Of a stretch of 64,000 nucleotides of DNA, positions 36,783 through 46,318 are shown piece after piece (position 1 is the stretch's first letter; the number at the start of each line of letters is the position of its first letter). The DNA comes from Desulfuromonas acetoxidans DSM 684 (GTDB taxonomy: Bacteria; Desulfobacterota; Desulfuromonadia; Desulfuromonadales; Desulfuromonadaceae). The notes below the pieces were generated by a model. It had not been told where the DNA came from and made no database searches. It saw nothing but the letters and a program-made list of their open reading frames with translations. The DNA is taken from contig NZ_AAEW02000005.1 of the NCBI RefSeq assembly GCF_000167355.1, forward strand, positions 62,001 through 126,000, in the 5' to 3' direction. The translations under genes and the position numbers were made by a program.

Positions 36783-36955
36783 GGTCTCATCCTGTTTTTT
36801 GCCTGAACCATAAGGGATTCAGGCACAATGCATTTCAACGAAAAAGCCTTCCAGAGTCACGACGACTGGAAGGCCAAAAACAGCATCATGTTCCTAATGG
36901 AAACATGACCTCGCGCCGGTGAATGCCTCCGTCCCGGTCCATCGATCCGGGCAGC
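36783..36955 (-). promoter_or_regulatory. Structured panB leader with intrinsic terminator (riboswitch- or attenuator-like)
   Basis: On the minus strand, in order: a GC hairpin CCCGG...CCGGG (36951-36933); a conserved-looking purine-rich stretch; a hairpin around CATGTTTCC (36908-36888); an intrinsic terminator GCCTTCCAG...CTGGAAGGC followed by TTTTT (36874-36841); and a GCCTGAA/TTCAGGC hairpin (36824-36801) just before the AGGATGAG ribosome site. A possible promoter (CTGACG-N16-TATACA) precedes it. A terminator between promoter and gene implies regulated read-through. A published pan RNA motif occurs before pantothenate genes in some bacteria; membership here is untested. Confidence 0.5.
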
Positions 36956-37077
36956 ATGTATAAAGACGTATGATCAACGTCAGCGAGTTTGCCTGTCGGC
37001 TCCCCAGACGCGTTGCGGGCCAGCAAAACTCAGCAATCAAGGCTATAGGCGTGCCCGGTAAATGTCCAGATTTTTTT

Positions 37078-37099
37078 GGCCGCTCCGTTAAGAGCGGCC
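37078..37099. other. Hairpin downstream of the glutamate dehydrogenase gene
   Basis: Perfect 8-bp stem GGCCGCTC/GAGCGGCC with a six-base loop, 30 bases past the gdh stop. On the gdh strand it is followed by A7, not T7, so it is not a standard terminator. It may stabilise the mRNA 3' end. Between it and the panB leader I see no gene. Confidence 0.4.
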
Positions 37100-37128
37100 A
37101 GTGGCTATCCGGACAATCTCATTTTCTG

Positions 37129-40100
37129 TTAAAGCATCCCATTCAGATGATCAAGCATGATCATCAACGGGTGGAAGTTGGCGGCCGGTTGGTCGAGCAT
37201 CAGGGTCTGCAGCCGCTTGTAACGGCGGAAGCGCACCCGCGATTGCGCCAGAAGACGATCGATATTGCCGTCAAACTGTTGCAGCACTTTTTTAGCCAGG
37301 ACAAACTCGGCATGGTGATAGCCGGTACGCAAGGCATGGCGAGTCATACGATCCCACCGGTCACGCAGCGGCACCTGTTCAATGGCACTGAGCAGATCCT
37401 TGATTTCAAACTGGGACTGAACATCGCCCAGCACGACGGCAGCGGTATGAAGATCGATCTCTGTCTGTTGATGGAGGGCCATTACCGGCAGCAGGTTTTC
37501 CATCATCGGCAAGGTGGCAAACTGCAGGGCGTGCTCTTCATCCATGCCCTGAGCCACCATGTCTCCGGCCAACTGCTGACAGGCGTTCCAACGTTTTTCG
37601 GGCAACACACTGCTGAGCAGCTTGCCGTAGTCGGCAAGGTCCTGACTCATGGCGCTGAGTTGTTCAAAATCGATCAGCTCGCGTGCCTGACTCAGAGCCC
37701 AGTCGCACATGGCGGACAGGGTTTCTTCGAGTGCCAGCAAACGACGATATTGCTCTTTGGCGGGCATCTGATTGTCAAGCTGCTGAATTTGGCCACGTAA
37801 CGCCGCACCATCAACCAAGCGGTCAAAATGGATATACGCCTCAGCGACCTGATGCAGCGGGATGTCGTAACGGCGCCCCATTCGATAGCAAAAAGCACAG
37901 CCAGCCTGATTGACCACCAAGTTGGTGATCATGGTGGCGATGATCTCCCGTTTCAACGGCTGGCTGTCGAGATGATCGGCAAATTGGTCAGCAATAGCCT
38001 GCGGGTAATAGTCAGCAAGAAATTCCGCAGCCAATGGCCGGTCCGGCAGGTCAGACTCAAGCAGATCATGATAGAGCTGCATCTTGCTGTACGCCAGCAA
38101 AATGGCCAGCTCCGGCCGGGTGTAGGCGACTTTGCGGCCCATCACCTCTTTGCTGCCGGGCAGCGCCTCACTCTGGCGGTTGAGCAGATCGATGGTTGCC
38201 AGCCGTGCGGTCAGATCGATAAACAGTTCGCGATCCTGCTGACTGCGCAGACTGTCGAGGGACAGGCACTGGCTCTGACCATAGTTGTTGGCCAGAACGA
38301 CATCGCACACATCGTCAGTCACGGCTTCCAACAGGCGATCCCGCTCATCTTCATCGGCCACCTGACCCGATTCCATCAGGTGCTGCATGAAGATCTTCAG
38401 GTTGACTTCATGGTCGGAGCAATCCACCCCGGCCGAATTGTCGATGGCATCGGTGTTGATACGTCCGCCGTTCACGGCGTATTCGATCCGCGCCAATTGG
38501 GTCATGCCGAGGTTGCCCCCCTCACCCACCACTTTAGCGCGCAGTTGGCTGCCATTGATCCGTACCGCATCATTGGCCCGATCGCCGGCATCCTCATCCT
38601 TTTCACTGCCGGCTTTCACATAGGTGCCGATACCGCCGTTCCACAACAGATCAACATCCGCCATCAACAACAACCGGATCAGGCTGTCACCGTCGAGAGT
38701 TTCGTGACGCACGCCGAGCCAGTCGCGCACCTGCTCGGATAACGGAATCTCCTTGGCATCGCGATCAAACACGCCGCCACCCTCAGAGATCAGCTCAGCG
38801 TTGAAATCACTCCACGACGAACGTGGCAGTTCAAACAACCGCTTGCGCTCGGTAAAGGTGGTTGCCGGATCGGGATCGGGATCAAGGAAAATATGGCGAT
38901 GGTTAAACGCTGCTTTGAGACAGATTTGTTCCGAGAGCAGCATGCCGTTACCAAACACGTCGCCACTCATATCGCCGATACCAACAACACTGAACGGCTC
39001 ACTCTGGATATCGATGCCCATTTCACGGAAATGGCGCTGGACACACACCCAGGCACCGCGAGCGGTGATACCGAGAACTTTGTGGTCGTAGCCGCGTGAG
39101 CCACCGCTGGCAAAGCCGTCGCCGAGCCAGAAGTTGTAATCACGACTGACGGCATTGGCCGTATCCGGCAGATGGGCGGTGCCTTTATCAGCCGCCACCA
39201 CCAGATAGGGGTCATCCTCGTCGTAACGCACCACGTCTTGTGAGGGAACCACTTTACCGCTCACGCGGTTGTCGGTCACATCGAGCAAACCACGCATCAG
39301 GGTCTGGTAGGCTTTTTTCGATAAAGCCATGCCCTCTTCACGATCGGACCATGGAGTTTTGACAATAAAACCACCTTTGGAACCCACCGGGACAATCTGG
39401 GCATTTTTGGTCATTTGGGTCTTCATCAACCCGAGAATCTCAGTGCGGAAATCGTCCGGACGATCGGACCAGCGGATGCCACCACGGGCAACCATGCCAC
39501 CACGCAGATGGATCCCCTCCATGGCGGCGTTATGCACATAAACCTCAAACAGCGGTCGCGGTACCGGCATATCCACAATGCCGATAGCACTGATCTTAAA
39601 CGAGAAGAAATAGTCGTCACTATCCTTGCGCTTGAAGAAGTTGGTGCGCACCGTTGAATCGATCAGGTTGAAGATGGTGCGCAAAATGCGGTCTTCATTG
39701 ACATCATCCACCTCACGCAACGCTTCAATCAGCTCCATGCGTGCCGGAAACAGTGCCTGTTCGTCACGCACCACCGGATCGGCCCATTCCACCTTGTTGA
39801 TAAATCGCGATTCAAAATAGCGGTACAGTGCCAGGCAGGCACGTGGATTATTGAGCAGTGCAAAGGCTACGGTACGTTTGGTAAACGACGAGCCGAGTTG
39901 GAAATAGTAGTTGCGATAGGCGCGGAACACATCGATCTGCTGCCAGTCAAGACCGGTGGACACCAGCAGACGGTTGAGATAATCGTTTTCGGCCCGGCCG
40001 CTGCGCAGAGCGCGCAGGGCATCAAGCAGCCGCTCACGAATATGCAGCAGACTCTCTTGGCCTGGCAGTTTATTGAGCACGCCGAAGCTCTTGATAAACA

Positions 40101-41874
40101 GATCCTGGCCGTCAACATTCAGGGTGAAATCCACCTCATCAATGATGGTCAGATCGAGGTTGACCAGAATCGGCATCAATTCATTGAGATACCCCTGGCG
40201 GGTACTGTAAAACTGCAATCGACACGAGGAGTTAACCCCACTGTTGATCGGCCCCCACAAGTCAACCTGTTCCTGTTGTTCCTTGAGCAGGGTCTCCAAA
40301 CAATGAATATCACGCAAACAGAAACGCGGATGGATGCGGGAACGGTAATCCGGACAGAAGGCATCAGAATAACGCCGCCACAACTCCAATCCACGCTGAT
40401 TACCCTGCTCACGTATCAACACGGTGCGCAGTTTCTGCTTCCAGCTTTGGAGCAATCCCGTCAGTGAACTGGCCAGTTGATCAAAGTCGACATCTTTCGG
40501 TTTGTCACGACAGATCAGCGTGGCTTGGACAATGTAATATTCGTTGTTGAACTGCAGCACCCGCATGTTGGGTTTACGCGCATGAAAGTGGTAGGACAAA
40601 AAGTTTTCCAACTGGCTGAAATCGGCATTCTGACTCAGGGTGCGCGGAACAATCAACAACAAAGCCATGGTGCTCAATTCGGTGTCCATGGGAACTACCC
40701 GCACACTACCCTGCGGGGCAAACAGCAGTGAGTTGATAATGTGCTTGAGCTGCTCAACGGAAAGAAAAAACAGTTCTGGTTCGGGGAACGTGGCCAGCAA
40801 CGCTTCGATTTTTCGATAATTGTAGCTGCCTTCGGCAATCCCCAGATGTTCCAGGGCATAGGTGATTTTACTTTGCAGTGCCGGGACATCGAGAGCCGAA
40901 CAACCATGAACCGAACGCGTGTACAAGCCCAGAAGCACATGCTCGAGGATGCCGTGTTCATTGTATTTGTCACGTAGACAGATCGCTGTCAGCGGCTCAT
41001 CACGCCAGACCTGGCTGGGAATAACGGTCTGCATAACCAGAAGCGGTGATTTACGCATCAGGCAAGACTGAATCAGATCATCACACTGACTGAGCGCCTG
41101 TGGCTGCAGATAATTAGGGTGATCGGGATGATCGCTGATTCCCAGAGCTTTTTCCTTGAGAGCCTGAACCTGACCATCGTCACAACACGCGTCCAACTGC
41201 AGTTGACGATAGCCGAGCAGCAGAAAATGATCGTCTTTAAGCCACTGCCACAGATCACTGAACCCGGCTGCTCCGGCCAGACCTTCAAGCTCAGTGAAAC
41301 GTTGCTGCAGGGCCGGAGTATCGTTACGAAAACGATGAACCTCGTGAAAGACATCGGCCACATCCTGTTCAAGCTGTTCACACCCTTCCACCTGAGCCAG
41401 TTGAACAACAATGAACGACTCATCCGCATTTGACAGATCAGCATCGGCCAGCGTCACAATGTGCCCATCCTCACGCTCAACCTTAAGGCGCAAATGAACA
41501 ATCTCCTGCCAATCGAGATGCTGTCGGGTCAGGTAGACCTGTAACGAATCAAACAGATACTGTGCGTCCTCAACACTGCACAGTAACAACGAGATATGGT
41601 GCCCGGTCACGGGTATGCAACGTACCGCAACAGGCTGTTGGCGCGCGTCCATAGTGGCAAAAAAGGAGCTGATAATTTCGACCATCTCATCACTGCTCAA
41701 TTGCAACAGTTCACCGGGAACGGCCTGTCCTTTCAACGCTTTAAGCAATGAAAAAACCGCTGCACGTTGTGGGTCATCAAAGCGTTGTTTGAGAGAGTCG
41801 GTCAATGTAGCTAGGAGTTCATGGAATTGGGCAATGGTCTTACTGTGGGTTTGAAACTGATGAGATTGGTCCAC
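37129..41874 (-). CDS. NAD-specific glutamate dehydrogenase, large type
   Basis: Oxidatively deaminates glutamate to 2-oxoglutarate. At 1,581 residues it matches the 180-kDa bacterial class. The N-terminal ~700 residues are the regulatory ACT-like region. The catalytic core begins near residue 780 with LRGGMVARGGIRWSDRPDDFRTEI-type sequence, GSKGGF (~855, the catalytic Lys), DMSGDVFGNGM (~975) and WNGGIGTYVK (~1080). The start is GTG with a distant G-rich stretch, so an alternative internal start cannot be excluded. It is a single-gene unit. Confidence 0.93.
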   Translation of the reverse strand: MDQSHQFQTHSKTIAQFHELLATLTDSLKQRFDDPQRAAVFSLLKALKGQAVPGELLQLSSDEMVEIISSFFATMDARQQPVAVRCIPVTGHHISLLLCSVEDAQYLFDSLQVYLTRQHLDWQEIVHLRLKVEREDGHIVTLADADLSNADESFIVVQLAQVEGCEQLEQDVADVFHEVHRFRNDTPALQQRFTELEGLAGAAGFSDLWQWLKDDHFLLLGYRQLQLDACCDDGQVQALKEKALGISDHPDHPNYLQPQALSQCDDLIQSCLMRKSPLLVMQTVIPSQVWRDEPLTAICLRDKYNEHGILEHVLLGLYTRSVHGCSALDVPALQSKITYALEHLGIAEGSYNYRKIEALLATFPEPELFFLSVEQLKHIINSLLFAPQGSVRVVPMDTELSTMALLLIVPRTLSQNADFSQLENFLSYHFHARKPNMRVLQFNNEYYIVQATLICRDKPKDVDFDQLASSLTGLLQSWKQKLRTVLIREQGNQRGLELWRRYSDAFCPDYRSRIHPRFCLRDIHCLETLLKEQQEQVDLWGPINSGVNSSCRLQFYSTRQGYLNELMPILVNLDLTIIDEVDFTLNVDGQDLFIKSFGVLNKLPGQESLLHIRERLLDALRALRSGRAENDYLNRLLVSTGLDWQQIDVFRAYRNYYFQLGSSFTKRTVAFALLNNPRACLALYRYFESRFINKVEWADPVVRDEQALFPARMELIEALREVDDVNEDRILRTIFNLIDSTVRTNFFKRKDSDDYFFSFKISAIGIVDMPVPRPLFEVYVHNAAMEGIHLRGGMVARGGIRWSDRPDDFRTEILGLMKTQMTKNAQIVPVGSKGGFIVKTPWSDREEGMALSKKAYQTLMRGLLDVTDNRVSGKVVPSQDVVRYDEDDPYLVVAADKGTAHLPDTANAVSRDYNFWLGDGFASGGSRGYDHKVLGITARGAWVCVQRHFREMGIDIQSEPFSVVGIGDMSGDVFGNGMLLSEQICLKAAFNHRHIFLDPDPDPATTFTERKRLFELPRSSWSDFNAELISEGGGVFDRDAKEIPLSEQVRDWLGVRHETLDGDSLIRLLLMADVDLLWNGGIGTYVKAGSEKDEDAGDRANDAVRINGSQLRAKVVGEGGNLGMTQLARIEYAVNGGRINTDAIDNSAGVDCSDHEVNLKIFMQHLMESGQVADEDERDRLLEAVTDDVCDVVLANNYGQSQCLSLDSLRSQQDRELFIDLTARLATIDLLNRQSEALPGSKEVMGRKVAYTRPELAILLAYSKMQLYHDLLESDLPDRPLAAEFLADYYPQAIADQFADHLDSQPLKREIIATMITNLVVNQAGCAFCYRMGRRYDIPLHQVAEAYIHFDRLVDGAALRGQIQQLDNQMPAKEQYRRLLALEETLSAMCDWALSQARELIDFEQLSAMSQDLADYGKLLSSVLPEKRWNACQQLAGDMVAQGMDEEHALQFATLPMMENLLPVMALHQQTEIDLHTAAVVLGDVQSQFEIKDLLSAIEQVPLRDRWDRMTRHALRTGYHHAEFVLAKKVLQQFDGNIDRLLAQSRVRFRRYKRLQTLMLDQPAANFHPLMIMLDHLNGML

Positions 41875-42057
41875 GATCTGATTACCCCCCTGGTTGGATA
41901 ATAAGCTGGATGGAAATAGTATTGTAATGTTTAGAGTTTAGATGAGCGCCCAGGGTTTGGCAAGAACACATTCAGATTTGTATACGCGACAAATCCCCAC
42001 TCTCCGCGAGACTGAGGACGATCAATTCACCGTGGTATCTTTTCCCATGTAGACAGA

Positions 42058-42186
42058 TTACACACGTCGAATAAGAGACTTTTTAAGATGCTGCTCAAGA
42101 CGTTGACCATCACGACGAAATTGCCGATAGTTCAGCCAACCGATTCCCGCCAGAATTACGCCGCCAAGACAGATCGCTTCAATCAT
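42058..42186 (-). CDS. 42-residue single-span membrane peptide
   Basis: A good ribosome site (CGGAGGAAACT) precedes ATG at 42186. The product has a hydrophobic N-terminal helix (AICLGGVILAGIGWL, ~4-18) and a strongly basic tail (RQFRRDGQRL...KKSLIRRV). No family is recognised. It is too short for routine gene calling, but the ribosome site and composition favour a real gene. It is flanked by gdh and the repeat array. Confidence 0.5.
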   Translation of the reverse strand: MIEAICLGGVILAGIGWLNYRQFRRDGQRLEQHLKKSLIRRV

Positions 42187-42264
42187 AGTTTCCTCCGATC
42201 ATTAAACATATCTATCCCGACATGGCGACGTAAGAGAACGATGAGTATTGTGTAAAATCGTAGA

Positions 42265-43768
42265 GATGTTCATGCTGAACGAAAGAGCTGGGGCGCTAAA
42301 CAACAGACTCACCAAGGGTGGGCACCGTCCCACCCGTTTAATTGGTGCCACGGAAGAAATAGAGTAAGGTGTCAAACCGTTATCAACATTTACGCCAGAT
42401 ATGATGAGTAGCATGATTTGCCGAGCTAAAGGGAGGCACGCCGAATAAGTGAAGCACACCGGAAATCGCCCCATTATCGGTTGATCCAGGTCCAGGAGGT
42501 GTTCAAGCTGTTTTTTACATACTTTTGAATGCCAGTCAAAAGTATGTCGGTTGCCGGGACGAAACCCGGCGACCTTGCTCTTGACTTTGATCTTCAGTGG
42601 TTCGTCATTCGGAACGAATCGCGCTGGCAAACATCATCCGTTCGCAATTCTGGTACGCACGTGACGTGGGCTTCCGCGCCCACACCTCGGGCCACATTTT
42701 GCGTCGACAAAAGTGGCGCAAAATCGACTCCCGTCATTGCACCCTGCGGGTCCCCTCACTTCATTCGCTTACGCTGTGATGTCGGCAAAAACTCGCTCAC
42801 GCTCAAACAGTTTGCCGACAACCATCACAGCGACGCTCTTTGCGTTCGGTGCTGCTGAACGGGAGAACTTGGTTGCTAAATAACAACCCCAGACAGGGTG
42901 GGCAGTGCCCACCCGCTTAATCGGTGCCACGGAAGAAATAGGGAGCTGCGTCAAACCGTTATCAACGTTTTACGCCTAAGATGATGAGTTGCATGATTTG
43001 CCGACCTAAAGGGCGGCGAGCCGAGTCTGTGAAGCATAACGGAAACAGACTCACTGTCGGTTAGTCTAGGTTAAGGAGGTGTTCAGCTGGTTTTTGCATA
43101 CTTTTGGGCGGCCAGCCAAAAGTATGTCGGCTGCCGGGACGAAACCCGGCGACCTTGACGTTGATCTTGACCTTGCTCTTCAGTGGTTCGTCATTCGATA
43201 CTGATCACGCTGGCAAACTTCATCCGTTCGCAATTCTGGTACGCACGTGACGTGGGCTTCCGCGCCCACACCTCGGGCCACATTTTGCGTCGACAAAAGT
43301 GGCGCAAAATCGACCCCCGACCATTGCGCCCTACGGGTTCCCTCTCTTCGTTAACTTACACCGCGATGTCGGCAAAACTCGCTGCCGCTCAGACAGGTTG
43401 CCGACGATCATCGCGGTGACGTTCACTGCGTTCGGCGCTGCTGAACGGGGGAGCTTGGCTGCTAAATAACAAACCATCGCAGGGTGGGCACCGTCCCACC
43501 CGTTTAATCGGTGCCACGGAAGAGATAAAGGTCGGCGTCAAACCATTCTCAACGTTTTACGCCTGAGGTGGTGAATTGCACAATTTGCCGAGCTAAAGGG
43601 AGGCAAGCCGAATCTGTGACGCATAACGGAAAGAGACTCACTGTCGGTTAGTTTAGGTTCAGGAGGTGTTCAGCTGGTTTTTGCATACTTTTGGCCGGCC
43701 AGCCAGAAGTATGTCGGCTGCCGGGACGAGACCCGGCGACCTAGACCTTGATCTCGATCTTCAGCTCT
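42265..43768. repeat. Tandem array of a ~580-586 bp hairpin-rich unit (about 2.5 copies)
   Basis: Matching landmarks recur at offsets of 580 and 586 bases. GGGTGGGCA begins at 42316, 42896 and 43482. TTCGCAATTCTGGTACGCAC begins at 42641 and 43227. Each unit contains several dyads: GGGTGGGCA/TGCCCACCC-type, CATACTTTTG/CAAAAGTATG, GCCGGG-ACGAAA-CCCGGC, GTGGGCTTCCGCGCCCAC, and a long GTCGGCAAA...TTTGCCGAC. A stretch of about 85 bases from 42641 is identical in copies 1 and 2. The third copy is cut short at the DUF2062 gene. Short reading frames in it are not conserved in frame between copies, so I read it as non-coding. Confidence 0.8.
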
Positions 43769-43770
43769 TT

Positions 43771-44235
43771 TCACAAAACCATCGTCTTAACCGAGTCAGG
43801 CCGAAAGCGATGAAGCAGAGTCCGTGTTGCCAAATAACTGAGCGGAAACAACGCCAGGTTGATCCCACCCCACAAAACCAGAGCCTGCAGATTAACCAGC
43901 CACAGTTGTTCGAGTCCGGCCAGCGGAGCATCAAACAACTGAGCCACAAACTCACGATTAAGCGACACCGGATTACCGAACAACCGGGCACCCCAATAAA
44001 AAAACGGGAAAAATAGCGCAATCTGCACCGGGTACAACAAATAATTCACCAACTGGATCAGAGGGTGGCTCAAACGCCACCACCACCCCACCGCCAGACA
44101 GATGACGCAACTGCCCCACACCAGCGGCATGGTGCCCATCATCAATCCAACACTGATACTCAGAGCAATTTTACGGGTACTCAGCCCCTGACTGAACGCC
44201 CGAGTGACAGCCTGGCGCAGTCGGGAGCGCCACAT
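43771..44235 (-). CDS. DUF2062 membrane protein
   Basis: 154 residues, mostly hydrophobic, with about three membrane segments. STRKIALSISVGLMMGTMPLVWGS is the DUF2062 N-terminal pattern, and a NYLLYPVQIALFFPFF segment follows. It is the last gene of the four-gene operon and its ATG overlaps the preceding stop by one base (TGATG). The function of the family is not known; it is often found near envelope glycosyltransferases. Confidence 0.75.
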   Translation of the reverse strand: MWRSRLRQAVTRAFSQGLSTRKIALSISVGLMMGTMPLVWGSCVICLAVGWWWRLSHPLIQLVNYLLYPVQIALFFPFFYWGARLFGNPVSLNREFVAQLFDAPLAGLEQLWLVNLQALVLWGGINLALFPLSYLATRTLLHRFRPDSVKTMVL

Positions 44236-45278
44236 CAGATCCGCTCATCATGGACAAAAAAGCTCAATGTCGCCCCAGTGACGGTACTTTTGCCGGTGTA
44301 CCAGAAGATGACCAACCACACCGCCTGCAAAGACAGCAACACCAGCGGACTCCACAAAGCGGCCAGGCCATTGCCAATCTGGGCCGTCAGCGGCTCTGAG
44401 ACCGGAACCAGCCACGCCACGATCACGACATAAGCCATGCCGACAACACCCATCCACTGATAGGCACTGAAGCGCTGGTTGCCGCGATAATCAGCACGCA
44501 GAACTTCGGAAAACACCCGCCAGCCCTGCGTGACCACGGCGGTCAACATAAAAGCCCATTGGTAGTGGCCAAGCAAAAACAAGCCACTGCCAATCACCGA
44601 AACAGCCACGTAAAGAATCGCAGTGATCGCCTGAATCGGCACCACCGGCTGGCCCTGCAGACCACTGGCATAAGAAATTTTCTTGTTTTCGCCATAAAAT
44701 ACAAAGTGATAGCGCTGAAAAAGCTTGCGCAGCAGCGAGGAACAATCACTCAGAGGCTTGCCATAGCAGCAGCCGAAACTGATACACGCCAGCCGCCCCA
44801 ACCCTTCGCCCATGGCATAAGCAATTCCAAGGGCCGCCAGCGTTGCCAGCATCGGCAAACGGGGTGCATCACCACTCAAATTGATCAAACCAATCAGCCA
44901 CGGTGCCACAATAACACCGACAAACACCGCGCCACCCACGGTGAAGGTATGCGCTTTGCCTTCCACCACTTTTGCCACCCAGCGCGATGCCGGCACACAG
45001 ATGGCCAACAACAGAATGGCCAAAATCAGCAACGGAGCCAACTCAATGGCCACGGAACGCAACAGGATAATAAGCATTAACAACGCCATCACATAAGCGT
45101 TAGCCGTCAACAGGCCATACCAGGTCAGGTTGAATCCCTGCCAGGAACCGGTTCCCTCAGTTTTCACCGGTACAGCGGCCAGCATCTGCCAGCGTTCACC
45201 GGGAAGATATCTGCACCCCAGATAAAGTAAGGCCCCGCAGATCACTGTCAGGGCCAGAAGAAACAACACATTCTCCAT
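44235..45278 (-). CDS. Lgt-like (prolipoprotein diacylglyceryl transferase family) membrane protein
   Basis: A 347-residue integral membrane protein. The Lgt signature appears as GEGLGRLACISFGCCYGKP (~155-173), the GCCYG variant rather than the GRxGNFxNxE form, and RVFSEVLRADYRGNQRFSAYQ near 255 corresponds to the C-terminal Arg/Glu motif. The start at 45278 has AAGGAG seven bases upstream and shares one base with the previous stop. Because the Asn of canonical Lgt is missing, it may transfer a lipid group to a different acceptor (inference). Confidence 0.7.
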   Translation of the reverse strand: MENVLFLLALTVICGALLYLGCRYLPGERWQMLAAVPVKTEGTGSWQGFNLTWYGLLTANAYVMALLMLIILLRSVAIELAPLLILAILLLAICVPASRWVAKVVEGKAHTFTVGGAVFVGVIVAPWLIGLINLSGDAPRLPMLATLAALGIAYAMGEGLGRLACISFGCCYGKPLSDCSSLLRKLFQRYHFVFYGENKKISYASGLQGQPVVPIQAITAILYVAVSVIGSGLFLLGHYQWAFMLTAVVTQGWRVFSEVLRADYRGNQRFSAYQWMGVVGMAYVVIVAWLVPVSEPLTAQIGNGLAALWSPLVLLSLQAVWLVIFWYTGKSTVTGATLSFFVHDERI

Positions 45279-46318
45279 CAATCGTCTCCTTGTCGGGCTG
45301 GCTCGTCAGCCCGCGGTAAGGCAATGGTTGACCGCACCGGCACATCGGTTTCCACCAACGGGCGACCAAAACCAAGACTGAACCGGCTGCTGACACCCTG
45401 ACGCTGCTGGTTTTCCAGCAGATCAGGGCAAAAACGGATCCGTCCCGGCTCAAACAACAGCACATCGGTACTGCTGCCAGGGCGAAAAAGACTCTTGGGC
45501 TGGCCGCGCTCCAAGAGGACACCAGCCGCTTGCTCACTCACCGGCTCGTAACCTTGAGGATTGGCGCTGTAGCAGGACTGGATGTCACCAATCATCAACG
45601 CCACCACTTCAATCATCGCCACCAATCCGACCTGGCTACCGCCTTCAACATCGGTATCGATGATCGTGACCAGACGGCGATTTTTCGAATACGGGGTAAC
45701 CTCGGCTACCACAGCGCCGGGATTGCAGGCATGATAACGGCCACCCAGTTCGTAGATGTCACGAATCACACCAGTGACCGGAACATGGTTGAAATGATAT
45801 TTGTCCGGGGTCAACCGCAGGACGGCAAAATCGCCCTGGTTAAAGCACTGCAACCAGTCGTCTTTATCGGCACCCAGCAAATCGTCGAGAGAAAAGAATT
45901 TATCTTTGAGAAACAAGGCATCGGTCTGGGTCAATGAACCGACCACAAGACGAGCATCCGCCGTTGACACCACGGTTTCGACCCTGTCTTCCATGGGGCG
46001 GCACTGCCAGTAGCGTATTTTGCGCTCAAAAATCTTGCGCGGAGTGGTCAGTGTGGCCGGATCATCAAGACATTCACTGAGATCAACGCCGCATTTTTTG
46101 AGAAATGTATCCTGACCGCTGGCGCGACTGACCCGGTCGAGATCATAGTTGATGGTACCAAGCCATGAGGACACCCGCGGTCCGGTCAGGGCATTGAACA
46201 CAACCGGCGCGTACTCGCGCAACGGGTGGTACATCCAGCGCACCAGACGATCCGCATACAGAGTTTCATCACAAACCTGGCCACTAGCTCGCTCGATATA
46301 CTGGTGTGTCGCTTGCAT
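45278..46318 (-). CDS. Phosphatidylserine decarboxylase-like enzyme
   Basis: A pyruvoyl-dependent decarboxylase family member, 346 residues. LTPDKYHFNHVPVTG (~170) is the family DYHRxHxPxxG motif, and FRPGSSTDVLLFEPG (~275) contains the Gly-Ser-Ser self-cleavage site that yields the pyruvoyl group. An N-terminal ~120-residue extension is present. The start at 46318 has GAGGAGAG about 11 bases upstream; the frame to 46372 lacks a site. It overlaps the 815-residue gene by 35 bases and the Lgt-like gene by one. The substrate may be phosphatidylserine or a related headgroup. Confidence 0.8.
   Translation of the reverse strand: MQATHQYIERASGQVCDETLYADRLVRWMYHPLREYAPVVFNALTGPRVSSWLGTINYDLDRVSRASGQDTFLKKCGVDLSECLDDPATLTTPRKIFERKIRYWQCRPMEDRVETVVSTADARLVVGSLTQTDALFLKDKFFSLDDLLGADKDDWLQCFNQGDFAVLRLTPDKYHFNHVPVTGVIRDIYELGGRYHACNPGAVVAEVTPYSKNRRLVTIIDTDVEGGSQVGLVAMIEVVALMIGDIQSCYSANPQGYEPVSEQAAGVLLERGQPKSLFRPGSSTDVLLFEPGRIRFCPDLLENQQRQGVSSRFSLGFGRPLVETDVPVRSTIALPRADEPARQGDD

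Noticed and set aside
37078-37099. Intrinsic terminator of the glutamate dehydrogenase gene
   Set aside because: The stem is perfect but is followed by A residues on the gene strand, not T.
42202-43419. Several short open frames inside the 580-586 bp repeat array
   Set aside because: Equivalent positions in neighbouring copies are read in different frames, the copy lengths differ by non-triplet amounts, and no ribosome sites were seen.
42265-43768. CRISPR array
   Set aside because: The repeating unit is about 580 bases with no short repeat-spacer pattern and no cas genes are present.
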